Shown here: in pieces, positions 21,650 to 34,299 of the stretch
Numbering within the stretch: the stretch's first letter is position 1
Layout: every line of letters starts with the position of its first letter
Source of the DNA: Nephrocerus scutellatus
Taxonomy: Eukaryota; Arthropoda; Insecta; Diptera; Pipunculidae
Direction of reading: 5' to 3'
Assembly (NCBI GenBank): GCA_947095585.1
Contig: OX352762.1
Coordinates: 13,123,969-13,187,968, forward strand
DNA length: 64,000 nucleotides
Notes under the pieces: model-generated
Seen by the model: only the letters and a program-made list of their open reading frames with translations
Databases searched by the model: none
What the model was told of the DNA's origin: nothing
Position numbers and translations under genes: made by a program

Positions 21650-22110
21650 GGTTATTTGAGGTAGAAATATTAGACCGTGCAATCCGGTCGAATGGGTTTC
21701 CAACACTGGACGCTAAAGGTCTAGTCTGGTTCACAGATCAGTTCACAGACTTAGATGGAATGTGTAGTCGGAGCTGGTGTCTTTGGACCCAACACCTTGC
21801 AAAACATAACAGGGATCGAAAACTGCGTTCTTAAGATAGGGAAACATAACTTTGTTTAGCCGATTGACAAAATGTACCACGGCTGATATAATCCCAACAA
21901 TTAATCGGGCCCCCTTTCCCTACAAATGCTATCCTTGATTAAGACAAGGATAGCATTAGAAAGTTGGTGAGCTCTCTCACAGGTCACCGTAGCTAGCGGT
22001 ATCACCTTAACAGAATTATTCGAGGCTCAGACACGGAATGTAGGTCCTGCTCGAAAAATTATGAATTATCCGTGCACATTCTCTGCGAATGCCCAGCATT
22101 ACCTTACAAT
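21650..22110 (+). mobile_element. RNase H-bearing LINE relic, plus strand
   Basis: Broken frames show GLVWFTDQFTDLDG (RNase H start) and GVFGPNTLQNITG. Near the right end a HLNRIIRGSDTECRSC...HILCECPAL stretch appears, the C-terminal cysteine finger of R1/LOA/I-type elements. It is degraded and not expressed as one frame. Confidence 0.6.
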
Positions 22111-22119
22111 TGAATAAAA

Positions 22120-22770
22120 TAGGGTACTTTTTTATAAAAATTTGTAAGAGTGCATCGGACATTGACCCAGGTCATGATAACTTCCAAATTTTTATAAAAA
22201 GTGTTGTCCATTGGAAATACACATGTGTATAAAATTTGAAGGAAATCAGATACTTTTTTTTTAATTTGTATCGGTGCCCCCCAATCGATCAATTCCAAAT
22301 TTTTACAAAAAGTGTTGTCCATCGGAGATACACATCCGTATAAAATTTGAAGAAATTTCGGTACTTTTTTTTTATAAAATTTGTATGGGTGCCTCTCGAC
22401 CGCGGGACCGATCACTTCCAAATTTCTACAAAAGGTTTTGTCCATCGGAGATACATATGCGTTTTAAATTTTGAAACAAATCTGGTACTTTTTTTTTATA
22501 AAATGTTTATGGGTGCCCCCCGATCGCAAGACACGATAACTACCAAATTTTTACAAAAAGTGTTGTCCATTGGTGATATTGAGTACATTTTGTAATATTT
22601 TTGTGTGGGTTCCTCCGACCCCGAGGAAATTTAAATAGAATGTGTTGTCAAATACATATGTGTGCAAAGTTTGATTTAAATGCGGCTTTAGGAAGTGGGT
22701 TAAATATTGATCACAAGATCTGACCAGCTAGCCACGTGCCACAGCACGGGCACGCGAAGTTAAAATAGAG
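22120..22770 (+). repeat. Minisatellite array of the same family, with terminal sequence
   Basis: There are about five units of 112-125 bp with AAAAAGTGTTGTCCATCGGA, ACACATGTGTATAAAATTTG and TTTGTATGGGTGCC words. The right end runs GGGAAGTGGGTTAAATATTG, then CAGCACGGGCACGCGAAGTT and AAAATAGAGAATTT. These are the reverse complement of the head seen at 1.4 and 54.7 kb, so this copy is in the opposite orientation to those. Confidence 0.75.
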
Positions 22771-24544
22771 AATTTAAAAAAATGTACAACATTGGCCTTG
22801 TAGATAGAAGTGTTCAAGAGTTAGAGGGTGTGAAGTGATGTGGAGTCAACGGTACGTTTCTTCGCATTAAAACGCTATATGCACCGCAGGTTGTGAAATT
22901 AGAACCCCATTCCCATACGACTAATTTCTCGTAATTAACCAAAGAATCACCCGTTTTGGTATTTGTCACCTAAACTGATACACCCTGTAGATTGTTTGTG
23001 CTATTAAGAAACATGAGTGACCGAATTTCAGCCTCAAGTTCCCTTCAACCCGAATTTTCAGATAGAATTGAGACTTGACCTTAGTACTATGCTTACCATT
23101 AAGCAATAAAACAGCTTAATAAAAATTTATTATGAACGATTGGTGACTAAACTCTATACATTTTTCGTCAATACGCCTTTTTTGGGAAACATACTGCGTA
23201 ACTGTGTAGTACGGAATTTTTTTACAGTGTTATGGCATTTGTGGCCAAAAACAAAACATTTGAGGTTGATTGATGGATGAGTAGCATATATTATGACTAA
23301 AACATTTTTAGAGGGTACATTTTGAAATTCTTCTATTCATATAATTACTATATATGAGTTAGACAAATGACAACCTGTGTATGTAGATTTCTTTTTCTAT
23401 TCTAAATTGAATTGAATTGAAGGAATTTCAAGAAACATTAGCTATAAGTTTATGAATTGCTCGGTGTGGTACCCTCCATCGTAATTCATCAAACAAATTA
23501 TTTCTTTAATTTAATAACAGTCCCACTGACTAACAATCAATTCATTTATAACTGAAACACTTAACGGTAATACACTTCTCGCATCGGTTATGTAAAATTT
23601 TATTCGAATAGCTGTTCAGTGGAACTTGGGCAGCAATAAACAATGAATGCCATTACGTAAGATTCTTTCGTTTTTTTTTTGATGGTGTCGCGAAAAACAA
23701 GTACCTCTTTGTTCGGTTAACTAGACACCTGTTTCTTTAGCTACTATCAGTTGAACGATTTTATGAACATTACGTACGTAGGAGAGGAGAATTATTTATT
23801 TACTTTTTTTTTGTGTACGTTTGTATTAACTGTGGAGAAGAGAAGGCAAAATCTTTCATTAACCGAAGAAAAGTTCAAGAAAAGAAACCGCATCGGGATT
23901 CCCTGTATATTCCATGTCCCAGCAGGTAATTATTTTTATCATTCACTCGTCTCGTCTCTGTGTATTTTCCTTCAACTACCACCACTACCATGTATGATTC
24001 AAGAAATTCATGTGAATCATTAATAGTTGATGATAGCACATTAACACCTTGTGATAGGAAGAAGCAGTGTTGGCCAAATAGCCATTGCATTGGAAGAAGC
24101 GATGATAATAAACATTTCCCGTTTTGATTTTGTTGCCTTTTGATTGCTATGAATCAGCGCGAAATTTTCTATTCATTCACATATTGCGTTAATAGTACAT
24201 TCATGTTATTTACTCACACTAGGGACAATTCGTCGTGTGAATATAAAATGTGCGGAGGTGCAACTCAAAATGTAATAATTTAAATAATAATTACAACAAA
24301 TCAACAAAAAAAACAGTTTATTAGCCACACACACAGCTCACAAGAACGACACGACGACACAGCTGCTTCCAACGCCAACAAACGACTGATCTGATCCCAC
24401 TGTCAAGTGAGTGAGAATGGCAAACATTGCCTGTACGTGAAGCTTTCAATAACAAATTATTACTAAATCAGTTCTACGTGCATATGAATGAATACAATCG
24501 ATTGAGTTATGAGTTATTGTTTTTTTTTAAAAGATATTTATTTA
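22771..24544. other. Intergenic, nothing recognised
   Basis: About 1.8 kb without a supported gene. Short frames occur, but none has family features or splice-linked partners. Confidence 0.4.
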
Positions 24545-24800
24545 ACTTGACTTTGTCTGTCTGTCTGGTTATATCGACTCTTTTAATTTTCTATACAAAC
24601 TACGCGTCGGCATGGTTCGTAGTTCGATCGTTCGTTCGGTGGTGAAATCTTGCGATCAATTTTTAAACCATTTCCCAAAGCTAGATTTTGTTGAAACTAT
24701 GCACACATGTGTATTCCCGGTGACAACACTTTTTACTAAAATATGATAGTAATCGGGTCTAGGGGTCGGGTGGCTCCAAAACAAAAACTTTTTTTAATAA
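24545..24800 (+). repeat. GTCY-headed dispersed repeat, short copy
   Basis: A TTTGTCTGTCTGTCTGG microsatellite is followed by TTGCGATCAATTTTTAAACC and TTTTGTTGAAACTATGCACA, the body of the minisatellite-bearing family. It has a single unit and no long array. Confidence 0.65.
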
Positions 24801-24889
24801 GCCTGCAAGATAGCAGCTTGAGATCCATACTATAATGACTCTGTTCTGTGTGCGCTGCTTTACGATTGGGGTTGTTTTGTGTTTGGGTT

Positions 24890-27870
24890 ACTTACTTACT
24901 TACTTATGTCCTATATCCCCTTGTGGGTCCTAGGGCCTCTACTTTCCTGTAATGGCAATGAGCTTCAGCTCTCTCCAACTCTTCCACAATTGCCGTAACT
25001 CCTCCTCAACTGTTATGCGCCATGTATTTCTCGGACGACCCGTTCTTCGACCATCCTGAGATAACGGATTCCATTGCATTGCGTAGTTTGCTATGGAACT
25101 GTCGCCTTTTCGGAGTGTATGACCAATCCACTGCCACTTCCGTCGTTGAATAGTTGTGCCTATTGCTTCCTGACCCGTTCTCTGGTAAAGATGTTCGTTA
25201 GAGAAACGGTTAGGCCAGAAAACCCGTAAGATGTTCCGTAGGCACCTATTTACGAAAGTTTGTAATCTAATCTAGCGGTCACCTTCCAAGTACTGCACCC
25301 ATACAACAGCACATATTCAACATTTGAACGGAACAGTCGCAGCTTGGTGTTTAGGCTGATCGCATTGCTTCGCCATATCATGGACAACATTCCAAACACT
25401 GATTTTGATTTACCGATTCGGTTGACATTTCCTGTTCGGTTCTCCAATACTCCCAAGATATTGTAAACTCTCTACTCTCTCTACCGGCTGTCCAGAGTGA
25501 TGATTTTGGTTTTGGCAGTAAATATCTTCAAACCCGCCTCCATTTCCACATTTGTTGTCATTTGGTGCAGCTCCATAATCCTGTGTGAGAGTAAACAAAC
25601 ATCGTCAGCGTAGTCCAGATGTTTGAGTTGAGATGTAAGAGTCCAACGAATTCCTCCGTTTCCGGTAGATAAAGCTGCGCTAAGCACATCGCTAATCACC
25701 AAAAAAAAAAGTATCGGCGATAAAATGCAACCTTGTCGTACCCCACATAGGATCTCGAATTCCTCTGACAACTTTCCTCTATGCAGTACATGACATTTAG
25801 ACCCATCATAGGTTGCTTTAATAAAAGCTATTAGTTTATCGGATATACCTCTCCTGTGCAAGGCGAGCCAGATAAACTGTCTGTTGGCACTGTCAAACGC
25901 CTTCTCAAAATATATGTACAGCAGTGGTGACCGAAATTCAACGCACTGTTCAATAATGATCCGTAGGGTGTTGATGTGGTCTACACAGGAGGATCCAGTG
26001 CGGAAACCGGCTTATTAGGCATAGAGTGTATCTTCCAGATGTTCCTTTATTCGCTCAAGTACTACATTGGCTATTATCTTTTCAACTGCAGAAAGAACTC
26101 AAATGCCTCTTTAGTTTTTGCACTCCATAAGACTACCTTTTTAGGGAGCTTTACAATCATTCCCTTCTTCCGCTCATCTTGGAAACATTTTGCCTTCAAA
26201 GCTCTATCTACAAGAGGATATAAAAGCTCTGCTGATGTCGTTGAAGCGGCACGCAGAAGCTCTGCGGGTATACCATCTGGTCCTACCGTCTTGTTGTTCT
26301 TTAGTGCGTTCATTCACTAATTTTCACTAGGAGTTGAAGTGCGAATTCGGGAAATTGTTACTTCTGGCAGCTCCGTTTGATTTGGGTGCATATCGTTGGC
26401 GAATACGCCGTTAAGGACGTTAGAAAAATGCTCCTTCCATCGCTTGAGCTGATCCTAATCTGAAACGAGTACGACACCATCTAAGCCTTTCACCGAATGT
26501 TGGCTAGAAGGAAGACCACCTGTCAGCTCTTTGGTGATTCTGTAAACGGCTCTGTTATCGCACTTCCTCTACTTCTGAGGCCAGGTTGTTAATATAATTA
26601 CGTTTGTCATGTCTTACACTACGCTGCACTTCTCTCATTTTGCTTCGATACAGGGGCTCTAGCTCGATCCTCATTGCTGCTGGGGTATCTACAATACGAG
26701 CTTTAAGTAGCTTACGTTCTTCAATTCGCCTCCAGGTATCTTCGGTAAGCCACGTGCTGTGCCTTGCCTGGCTTCTATCAACAATACTTTCCGCTCCAGA
26801 TGTGAAAACACATTTCACAGCCTTCCAATGTTCTTGGATGGTTGTCGGCAGTGAGCTGCTGAATGATTTCACTCCTTGCGATAAATGATCACTTATATGT
26901 TGGCGCACTGAGAGGGATCTTTAGCCAGTCGATGTTATACCTAGCCATTCGGATGATATTGCGGATTCTTTAAACTGATGCAGTACGTAACTAGACAGTA
27001 GCTACCATAAGGTGATGATCCCGTACCATACCCATGTCGGCTCCTCGTCCGTTTCGGACGTCTAAAAGACAGCTCCTAAGACGTCGGCTGATCGCCACAT
27101 GGTCGATTTGGTTGGATGATGATTGCCTGTCAGCAGATACCCAGCTGACTTTGTGGCAGGTCTTATGCACAAACAAGGTGCCTCCTATGACAAGGTGGTT
27201 GGAGTTGCAGAAATCAACAAATCTTTCACCATTGTCATTTCGTTCGCGAAGCCGTGCTTCCCAATCACTTGTCTGAGTCCTTCATTGTCGTTGCCTACCT
27301 TGGCATTCAAGTCCACCATCACGATGACGATATCTCCGTTCGGCGTTGCGTTGAACACTGCGCTTAGCTAATTGTAGAAGTTGTCCTTTTCATCCTCAGT
27401 CGAGGGATTCGTTGGGGCGTAGCACTATATGATCGTGACGCGCCGTACTCTAGTCCGAAATCTGGCCGATAAGATCCTATCACTATGCGGGTGCCAGGAA
27501 ATTAGGCCTCTACGTGCTGTCGGCGTTAGCAGCAGACCCACTCCAGATTCACGGGGACTGCCGGAGAGTTTGCCAGAGTAGAGTAGCACAGTGTTACACG
27601 TTGTGATTGGTACTCTCCCGCGTCGAACCATCTTACTTCACTCACTCCCAGTATGTCCAAATTATATCGAAGAAACGCACGTTCAAGTTGAAGAAATCTG
27701 GCATTTTGAGGTCCTTCACTCCCTGAGTCAAGGAGCGTCCTCACATTCCAGAAACCAATCTTAGTCTGGGTACAATAGCCAAAAGTTATCATTATTCGAT
27801 CATTACCTATCCGAGGCGTTGTGTCGGTTTCAGTAGCGGGCATTTTTCAGTACCGCAGGGTGCTAACCCA
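24890..27870 (-). mobile_element. RTE-like LINE family G, near full length but decayed
   Basis: Reading from 27870 leftward: an apurinic-type endonuclease start (KIGFWNVRTLLDSGSEG, YNLDILGVSEVRW), then a linker (TWLTEDTWRRIEERK). RT follows, with NKTVGPDGIPAELLRA, GVRQGCILSPILF and an intact YADD box (LKHLDYADDVCLLS). A C-terminal segment (FRSNVEYVLLYGCSTWKV) comes last. At least five frame breaks and stops are present. The 3' end at about 24890-24912 is a short (AAGT)n tail, typical of RTE elements. At about 3 kb it is the longest LINE copy here. Confidence 0.85.
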
Positions 27871-28405
27871 CGTTACCTAGACTAGAAACGCTGGACCGTT
27901 CGCACTTGCAATTTTAGCCTACATACCTATATAGGGAATTATACACATAGTTGCCCGGGGACCGCCACTACGAGTTTTGTGCAGTCAATAATTTCCCGAT
28001 TAATCGCAATGCAGATTAGGTAATTAGGTATAAATACCACATACCTTATCGCAGTAAGTTACATAGTTACGATGTGGATTTGTACCAGACTACTTGCAAG
28101 TAGATAGAGCATATAATAATGAAAATAAAAATACAATTTGTAATTTGTAAATAAAAGAATTTGTGTTGTACTTTTATTTGCAAAATCCATTACGAACTTT
28201 AGAAAGCATAAATTTCATAACAATATCAAAGGATATATTACAACGTGTAGCAATTAACGTGGTATAATACTATTGTTGAGTACAAGAAAGTTCCATCTTT
28301 ATCGATATAAAGTCTGCACTCACACTGTAAATGCATGGCTAGTATAAGATTTTCTCACATGTCATACAAGACATGATAACCACATATGGTAAAATCATCA
28401 TTAAC
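27871..28405. other. Intergenic, nothing recognised
   Basis: AT-rich DNA with no supported gene. Confidence 0.4.
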
Positions 28406-28630
28406 CCAAATTAGTGTGGCTTCATCCCAGGCAAATCAACAACCCAGATTTGCACCCTCAGGCCTATTTTGAGCCTATTTTCCGTATTTTGTTAACGCCT
28501 GAGGCCACTCATCAACACTGCGGCAGATCATGCAAAACGCCTAAAAAGTACAGATCGATAATCACGACCTTTTTATTTAGTGAATGATTTCAAGGTCGCA
28601 TATCACAGCATTAACAGAGACATGAACCGC
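28406..28630 (+). mobile_element. RTE-like family D RT fragment
   Basis: TGTGGCTTCATCCCAGGCAA encodes the CGFIPGKSTT motif, followed by QICTLR and, after a disrupted middle, an AYHSIN piece of the palm domain. It matches the D copy at 56.2 kb (WCFIPGKSTADQIYTLRQ). Confidence 0.6.
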
Positions 28631-29644
28631 CGTAATTTTTTTTTCTAAAATTATAATTTCTTCTGGCAATATTTTCTATTATTAAATGAAAGACCATAAT
28701 GAATTAACATATACATAACTAAACTTATTTATTGTGTTCTATAATAAACCTTCAATTCCAAATTCCAAACTTCACACTATACCGCATACTGATAAACGAA
28801 AAAATAAAATTAAAAAAATGACAAATTATGAGGCACCGAATAAGGGAATATCCAATGCTATGCCCCCACCAACCCAGATGTTGATGAGACAAAGGACGTG
28901 TTCTATGATCAGATGGAAGCTACCCTAGCAATTAATATGACTGACTCCCTAAACTTAAACCTTAAAATGCAGATATAAAATATATTAAATATGACATTCG
29001 TTCTATATGACATGTCAAAAAAATTAAATTTTATTAAATTGTAAAATTGGTATCAAAGGTGAATTGTGTCGTTTGTGTTTTACTTTAATTTCGTTGATTT
29101 CGATCTTAACGTGTTTGCGAGTTGATGCATTTATTTATAGTAATTGTAAATAAACACATAATCATAATATGTCGTTACATTAAATTAAACGTAAAATGTT
29201 AGGTCACATTTTGTTTTAACTTTTTGGCATTTTTAATTATCATTTGCTTACATTAAGCGACAGTGTGGAAAGTAATTGTAATTGAAAGAATGAATGAATG
29301 GCACTTTCCATAATTGAATTTAAAAAAAAACTGATTGGGTATTGTTCGTGGTGCAAATGAAGCACTTGCGTACATTTGAGTTTTCGTGTTATCCACATGT
29401 TATTAATTTGCTACAGGTCTCTTTAGGCAGGTCTCTTGAAGAACCGATTTCAGTATCTTTTCTCATCATATTTTTGTGAAGCTTATGCATTTCTTACAAA
29501 CAGTCAATCAATTGAAGCAATCATATAACATATGTGTGAATTGATTGGTATCCCTTACAGTGATGGACGTTCAATAGATTGACGTTAAAATTCATTTCGG
29601 TGATGCATTTGTTCTGTAAGGACGGTTTATTATAATAATAACAT
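28631..29644. other. Intergenic, nothing recognised
   Basis: About 1 kb of very AT-rich DNA without a supported gene or RNA. Confidence 0.4.
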
Positions 29645-30080
29645 AACAGCGTGCTACCTTGCCTAAATCCTTTCTTGACATCGAAGAACTCGGTCAGGTT
29701 ATTCGGTCAGGCCTTGACGGAGCAGCGAATATTATCCATATTCAAATGAGTTTAGCTGGGATGCGAAAACATGGCATGGCGTTTTATAACTTGTCTCTAA
29801 AAAATCTTGTCATATTATGCAGCTTTTTAAAAGCTGGTAAGCATCCATCTATACTTCTTGGAACTTCTTTAGGAATATTTGGCCGATTGTGGACTTTTCT
29901 GGCACAAATCTGCACTATCCAATCAAGCCAATCAAGTCGGTGAAGAGCGACTTCAGACGTTCACACGGGGAACGGGCAAAAAATGCAAGGATTTTATTCA
30001 TCAGGCATACTTTCATCTCTGACAAAATTTTAGAGATACTGACTCTACCAAGTCATCTTCCTCAGTTTTAAAGAGCTCGG
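29645..30080 (-). mobile_element. LINE reverse-transcriptase fragment (family F)
   Basis: The minus strand encodes LTEFFDVKKGFRQGS, the motif preceding the catalytic aspartates in many RTE/I-type RTs, and upstream short RT-like pieces. It is too decayed to classify further. Confidence 0.5.
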
Positions 30081-30495
30081 TGGCAGGCTGTCAGCGCCGG
30101 TATGCTTGTTATACGTAAGTATGGATGTTGCGATCTTCACTACATATCAATGAGGTGGACGAACTTTTTGATGTTATCTGCCAGGTTGAATAGCGCGTTC
30201 TAGTAGGTAACGCAGACAAGTTTATGTGCTCAGTGAGTTTCACATTTTTGGTTTTTAATGCAAATTATTACAAACAAATGTGTCCTCAGACTGTTATACT
30301 AATAAATGTTCCCATAGTTTGTATTACTTAGCTTAATGTCAATTTTATTACAACAAAAATATTTTTAAATTTTTATTTAAAAGTTTAAGAATCACTTAAA
30401 AAATGACAGAAATAAAAGAACATAAATAAGGCATCAATGTACATACTCAAACAAACTGTTAAAAGTCAGACGTTGAAAATAAATTTTAAAAAAGC
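30081..30495. other. Intergenic, nothing recognised
   Basis: AT-rich spacer between a LINE fragment and a minisatellite array. Confidence 0.35.
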
Positions 30496-31200
30496 AACCC
30501 ATAAAAATTAAAATTTTTCATTTAAATTCCCTAAAAGGAGATATATATGTGTGCAAAGTTTGAACCGGGTTTATGGAGAAAATCAATATTAGAGCCCCTT
30601 TACTTCAAAATGTTTACAAAAACTGTTGTCACCGGAGATACACATGTGTCAAAAATTTGTATGCCCCCCCCCCCCCCCGACCATCGGGCCCGATCACTAT
30701 CAAATTTCAATAGGAAGTGTTGACATTGGAGATACACATGCGTGGAAAATTTGAAGAAAATCGTCGTTTCGTCGTTTTAAAAAAATTTATATTGGCCTCA
30801 GGGATCTCAGGGCCTGGTGACTCCAAAAATTTTATATGGGTACCCCTCGGTCCTCAGGTCCCGTTCACTCCAAAAATGTTACAAAAAGTTTTGTTCATCG
30901 GAGATACACATGTGTGTAAATTTTTAAGAAAATCAGGTTAATTTTTTTCAAAAAATTTGTATGGTTCCTCACGACCCCGGGGCCCAGGGTCTCCAAATTT
31001 TTTAGAAAAAGTGTTGTCCATCGGAGATACACATGTATATAAAATTTGTAGAAAATCGGGTAAATTTTGTAAAATATTTGTATGGAAGCCCTCCGACACC
31101 CGACAAATTTTAATAGAAAGTATTGCCATCGGAGATATGCGTGTGTGCAAACTTTCAATGAAATCGGACTTTGGGAAGTGGGTTAAAAATTGATCGCAAG
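30496..31200 (+). repeat. Minisatellite array, unit about 123 bp
   Basis: There are about five to six units with the TTGTCCATCGGAGATACACA core, in the same orientation as 17.2 and 22.1 kb. Neighbouring GATACACATG words start at 30903 and 31026. A C homopolymer interrupts at about 30664-30679. The array ends in GGGAAGTGGGTTAAAAATTG. Confidence 0.75.
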
Positions 31201-31204
31201 ATGC

Positions 31205-31565
31205 CACGTCTAACAAACAAACACACATTCCACATACGTGTTGTACGGCTGAAGAACGAATCCCTGAATTTAACTGTACGTCCGAAGATGGGCTTGAGGG
31301 TAAACTGATGAGCATTTAGAGCGCCACCAGTATTGCGGTTGATTTCAAGGAGAGGTGGCATACAGCTGGATTTTTCTCTTGAGCACCGCTGGTAGAAGAA
31401 GCGATAAAACAGTGACAAACAAGAAACGTTCCTGCGGTGTTCAAGCGAATCTATTGATTTTGCTATATTTTCGTCACCGATAAGTTTTATCGCGCGGTTT
31501 TGTATTCTATCTAGCTGATGCAAAGAAGTCTTAGGCGCACCAGACCAGATATGGCAATTGTACTG
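31205..31565 (-). mobile_element. Family B LINE, C-terminal relic
   Basis: The minus strand reads MHQLDRIQNRAIKLIGDENI, CMPPLLEINRNTGGALNAHQ and LKPIFGRTVKFRDSFF, nearly identical to the C-terminus of the 11.6-13.4 kb copy. It abuts the minisatellite array. Confidence 0.8.
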
Positions 31566-32319
31566 AAGTACTCTAAAATTGAGTAGTGGGTTCTTCTAAA
31601 GTGAAACTTCTTTTCTGAGTGGGCTACCATTTTCCGAGCATTATGCGTTACGAAAAATCCGTTGCGAGCTTTACGAAAATTCCACTCTTTATTATTAGTT
31701 TTGGTTGTCTTTTGGGGAACATTTGTGGTTTTTTTTTAAGGTCTTCCGGGGGTAATTTTGGGGTGTTTTGGGGGTCTTTTGGTTGGCGTATTGTCGTAGT
31801 CGTATTGCTTGCGCGTATTAATGCATTGGCATAGAACACTACAAGAATATATTTTAAACAAAATATTTTATGAACTTAGCTTCACTTTTTTTGAAAAACT
31901 TTTTTTTTAACATTACTTGACCTCTGTTTGACTGTATTTTTGACTACTATACGGTCGTATAAAAGGAAGAACTGAAATTTTTTTAGTATCTACGTCCCAA
32001 ATAACAATTTTTATATTCCGCGTGTGACGTGTGCCGCGTTTTGCATGTGGCGCGAGTGATGGGTGGAAATTTAGTAATTTTATTGGTTTTTGAGGTCCTT
32101 TTTAACCACCTAGAGGGCTAACATTTTATGAGCAGCTCAATGTTAGGATCGAATGTTAATATCCCTCGTGTCGCGAGTCGCGTGTAGCACGTGTGATGCG
32201 TGAAAGAAGAAAATACTTTGTAATAGGACCACCTAAAAAAAAGAAATATTGGCGATTATTAAGAAATAATAAAGGACTGTGTGTCTATATATACATAAAA
32301 GTTTGTAGCCGAAAAACGA
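31566..32319. other. Intergenic, nothing recognised
   Basis: Contains a GCGTGTGACGTGTGCCGCG-like patch near 32020 with a related one near 32170. No supported gene. Confidence 0.35.
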
Positions 32320-32830
32320 TGTTTTTAATTCTCTATATTAATTTAGCGTGCCCATGGCTGTCTGGCTGGCTGGGAACTGGCATACCAAATCTTGTGATCA
32401 ATTTTAAACCCACCTTAAACCCACCAAGTTTGCACACATGTGTATCTCTGATTAGAGAATTTACAAGAAAAATTCTAATTTTTAAATTCTCTATATTAAC
32501 TTCACTTGCCCGTGGGTCGTCGGTCGTCGGTCGGTCGTCGGTCGTCTGTCGTGGATTCTTGCGATCAATTTTTAACCCACTTCCCATGGCCCGATTTTAT
32601 TGAAATTTTGCACACATGTGTATTTCCGGAGACAACACTTTCTATTAAATTTTGAGGCCCCTCGGGCTGCGAGGTCGGGGGGCTCCCAAACAAAAATTTT
32701 AAAAAATTTACCCGATTTTCTTCAAATTTTACACACATGTGTACACCCAATAAACAATACTTTTTCGAAAATTTGGTAGTGATCGGGTCCCGGGTTCGGC
32801 CGCAAGGCCCTTATACATTTTTTAAATATC
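32320..32830 (+). repeat. GTCY/GGCT-headed repeat, two heads in tandem
   Basis: A TTCTCTATATTAATTTAGCG start leads to GGCTGTCTGGCTGGCTGGG and a short body. A second start (TTCTCTATATTAACTTC) then leads to a CGTCGGTCGGTCGTCGG microsatellite at about 32515-32555 and a longer body with CACACATGTGTA words. The two heads suggest that one copy inserted beside or within another. Confidence 0.7.
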
Positions 32831-33399
32831 TGTACTGGCATCAGATATTCGTCGCCCTTTATGGACTGTGTGCGGTGTGTGTTGCGCAGTCGGCTGCGCT
32901 GCATGGTTTTGGTGGTGGTGGAGAGAGAGAGAGAAATCTTAGCGCACGCACAAATGAACCCAGCAAATGAAACGAGACATACATGTTTTATGCTTACTTC
33001 AACTTACATTTTTATTTACTGAATTGTATTTTTATTGATGTCGTTTTTTTTGTTGTCGATATCAACTTACAGATAGAACAACAAGTTTTCACAATATTCT
33101 GTCATTTGGCGTTTTCATAAATTAGTTCAGAGAAGTCAAAGAGTTCTCAAGATAAATGCTCGTGTTTCTTATTTGCTCAGAGTATGAGCGTGCTCTAAGT
33201 GCTCAGAATAAAATGATCTGAGCTTTTTCAATTTTAACATCTGATGTCAAATGTTTGTTTCGATGATTTTCTTCTACAATAAAAAAAATGGCCCAGGATC
33301 GAGGGGCCCCATATCAATTTCTGCGATTAGAGAATTTAGATGAAAAATTTTAATTTTTATGGGTTGTTTTTTTATGTTTGGTTTTATTTTACATCTACT
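32831..33399. other. Intergenic, nothing recognised
   Basis: No supported gene. The left part has GA repeats near 32920. Confidence 0.35.
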
Positions 33400-33660
33400 T
33401 GTTAATTCCCTATATTATGTTCGCATGTGCTTATTTATTTGTGTGTTTATTTGTGAACGCCTGGCTGAACAAATTTTGTTATCAATTTTTAATCTATTTC
33501 CTTAGGCCCGAATTCTTTCAAACTTTGCACGCATATGTATCTCCAATTACAACACTTCTATAAAGATTTGAAAGTGATCGGTCTGCAGGGCCGAGGCACC
33601 CTTTTTAAAATTAACCAGATTTTATTCAACCGTATCTCCGATTAGAGAATTTACATCAAA
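33400..33660 (+). repeat. Fragment of the dispersed minisatellite-bearing repeat
   Basis: The body words ATCAATTTTTAATCTATTTC, TTTGCACGCATATGTATCTC and GTGATCGGTCTGCAGGGCC identify it. The head is degraded. Confidence 0.5.
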
Positions 33661-33684
33661 AATAGTATGGGTTAGTTTTTTGTG

Positions 33685-33965
33685 TGGAAATGCGCTTGGC
33701 TACTGAGCAGGAGGTTCGTGGTTCGAGTCACAGTTACACCAAAAGTATTTTTCACTGTGTCCCACCTCTCGCGAATGGGTGACAAACGTTCCGAGAGTAA
33801 TAACTTGTCAAGGAAAGCTTCTCCAATTCGTCGTTCGGAGCCGGCCTTGAATTGTAGGTCGCTTTCATGTCTTCCGTGTCCAAAAATATACATGCACAAC
33901 ACAAATGGTCGCGAGAAGCTAGGCATTGGACCGCAATTGTCTGTCGCGCCGAATATTTTCATTTA
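33685..33965 (+). mobile_element. tRNA-derived SINE, copy 2
   Basis: A CGCTTGGCTACTGAGCAGGA / GGTTCGTGGTTCGAGTC head (B box with one change) is followed by the shared 200-bp body and a short AATATT 3' end. It is plus-oriented and 5'-truncated in the A-box region. Confidence 0.7.
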
Positions 33966-34299
33966 TTAGGTTTTTGTGAGCTACGAAATGTGATTCGTTT
34001 CTTTATAGATTATATTTCGGATTTAAATCTTAACTTTTCCAACCTGATTCACCAGAAATCATCTCTTTGTTAAAGTATAGTGATACAAATTTCAAACCCC
34101 GAAATAATTACTAAAACACCAAAGACGTTAAAACAACGCTACCTTTCAAATGTATTTCAACGTGAAAAGCGTGACTACTTTCTACATTGGCGGATAATAC
34201 AAATATAATAACTAATTTCTTTTTAAGAAAATAAATGCCTACCATGAAATGATGAATGAAATTATTGTCAATGGAAAAATTGCAATTGCAAATTGCAAA
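33966..34299. other. 3' flank of CRAL-TRIO gene 2, nothing else seen
   Basis: AT-rich. No clear AATAAA on the minus strand close to the stop codon was found. Confidence 0.35.
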
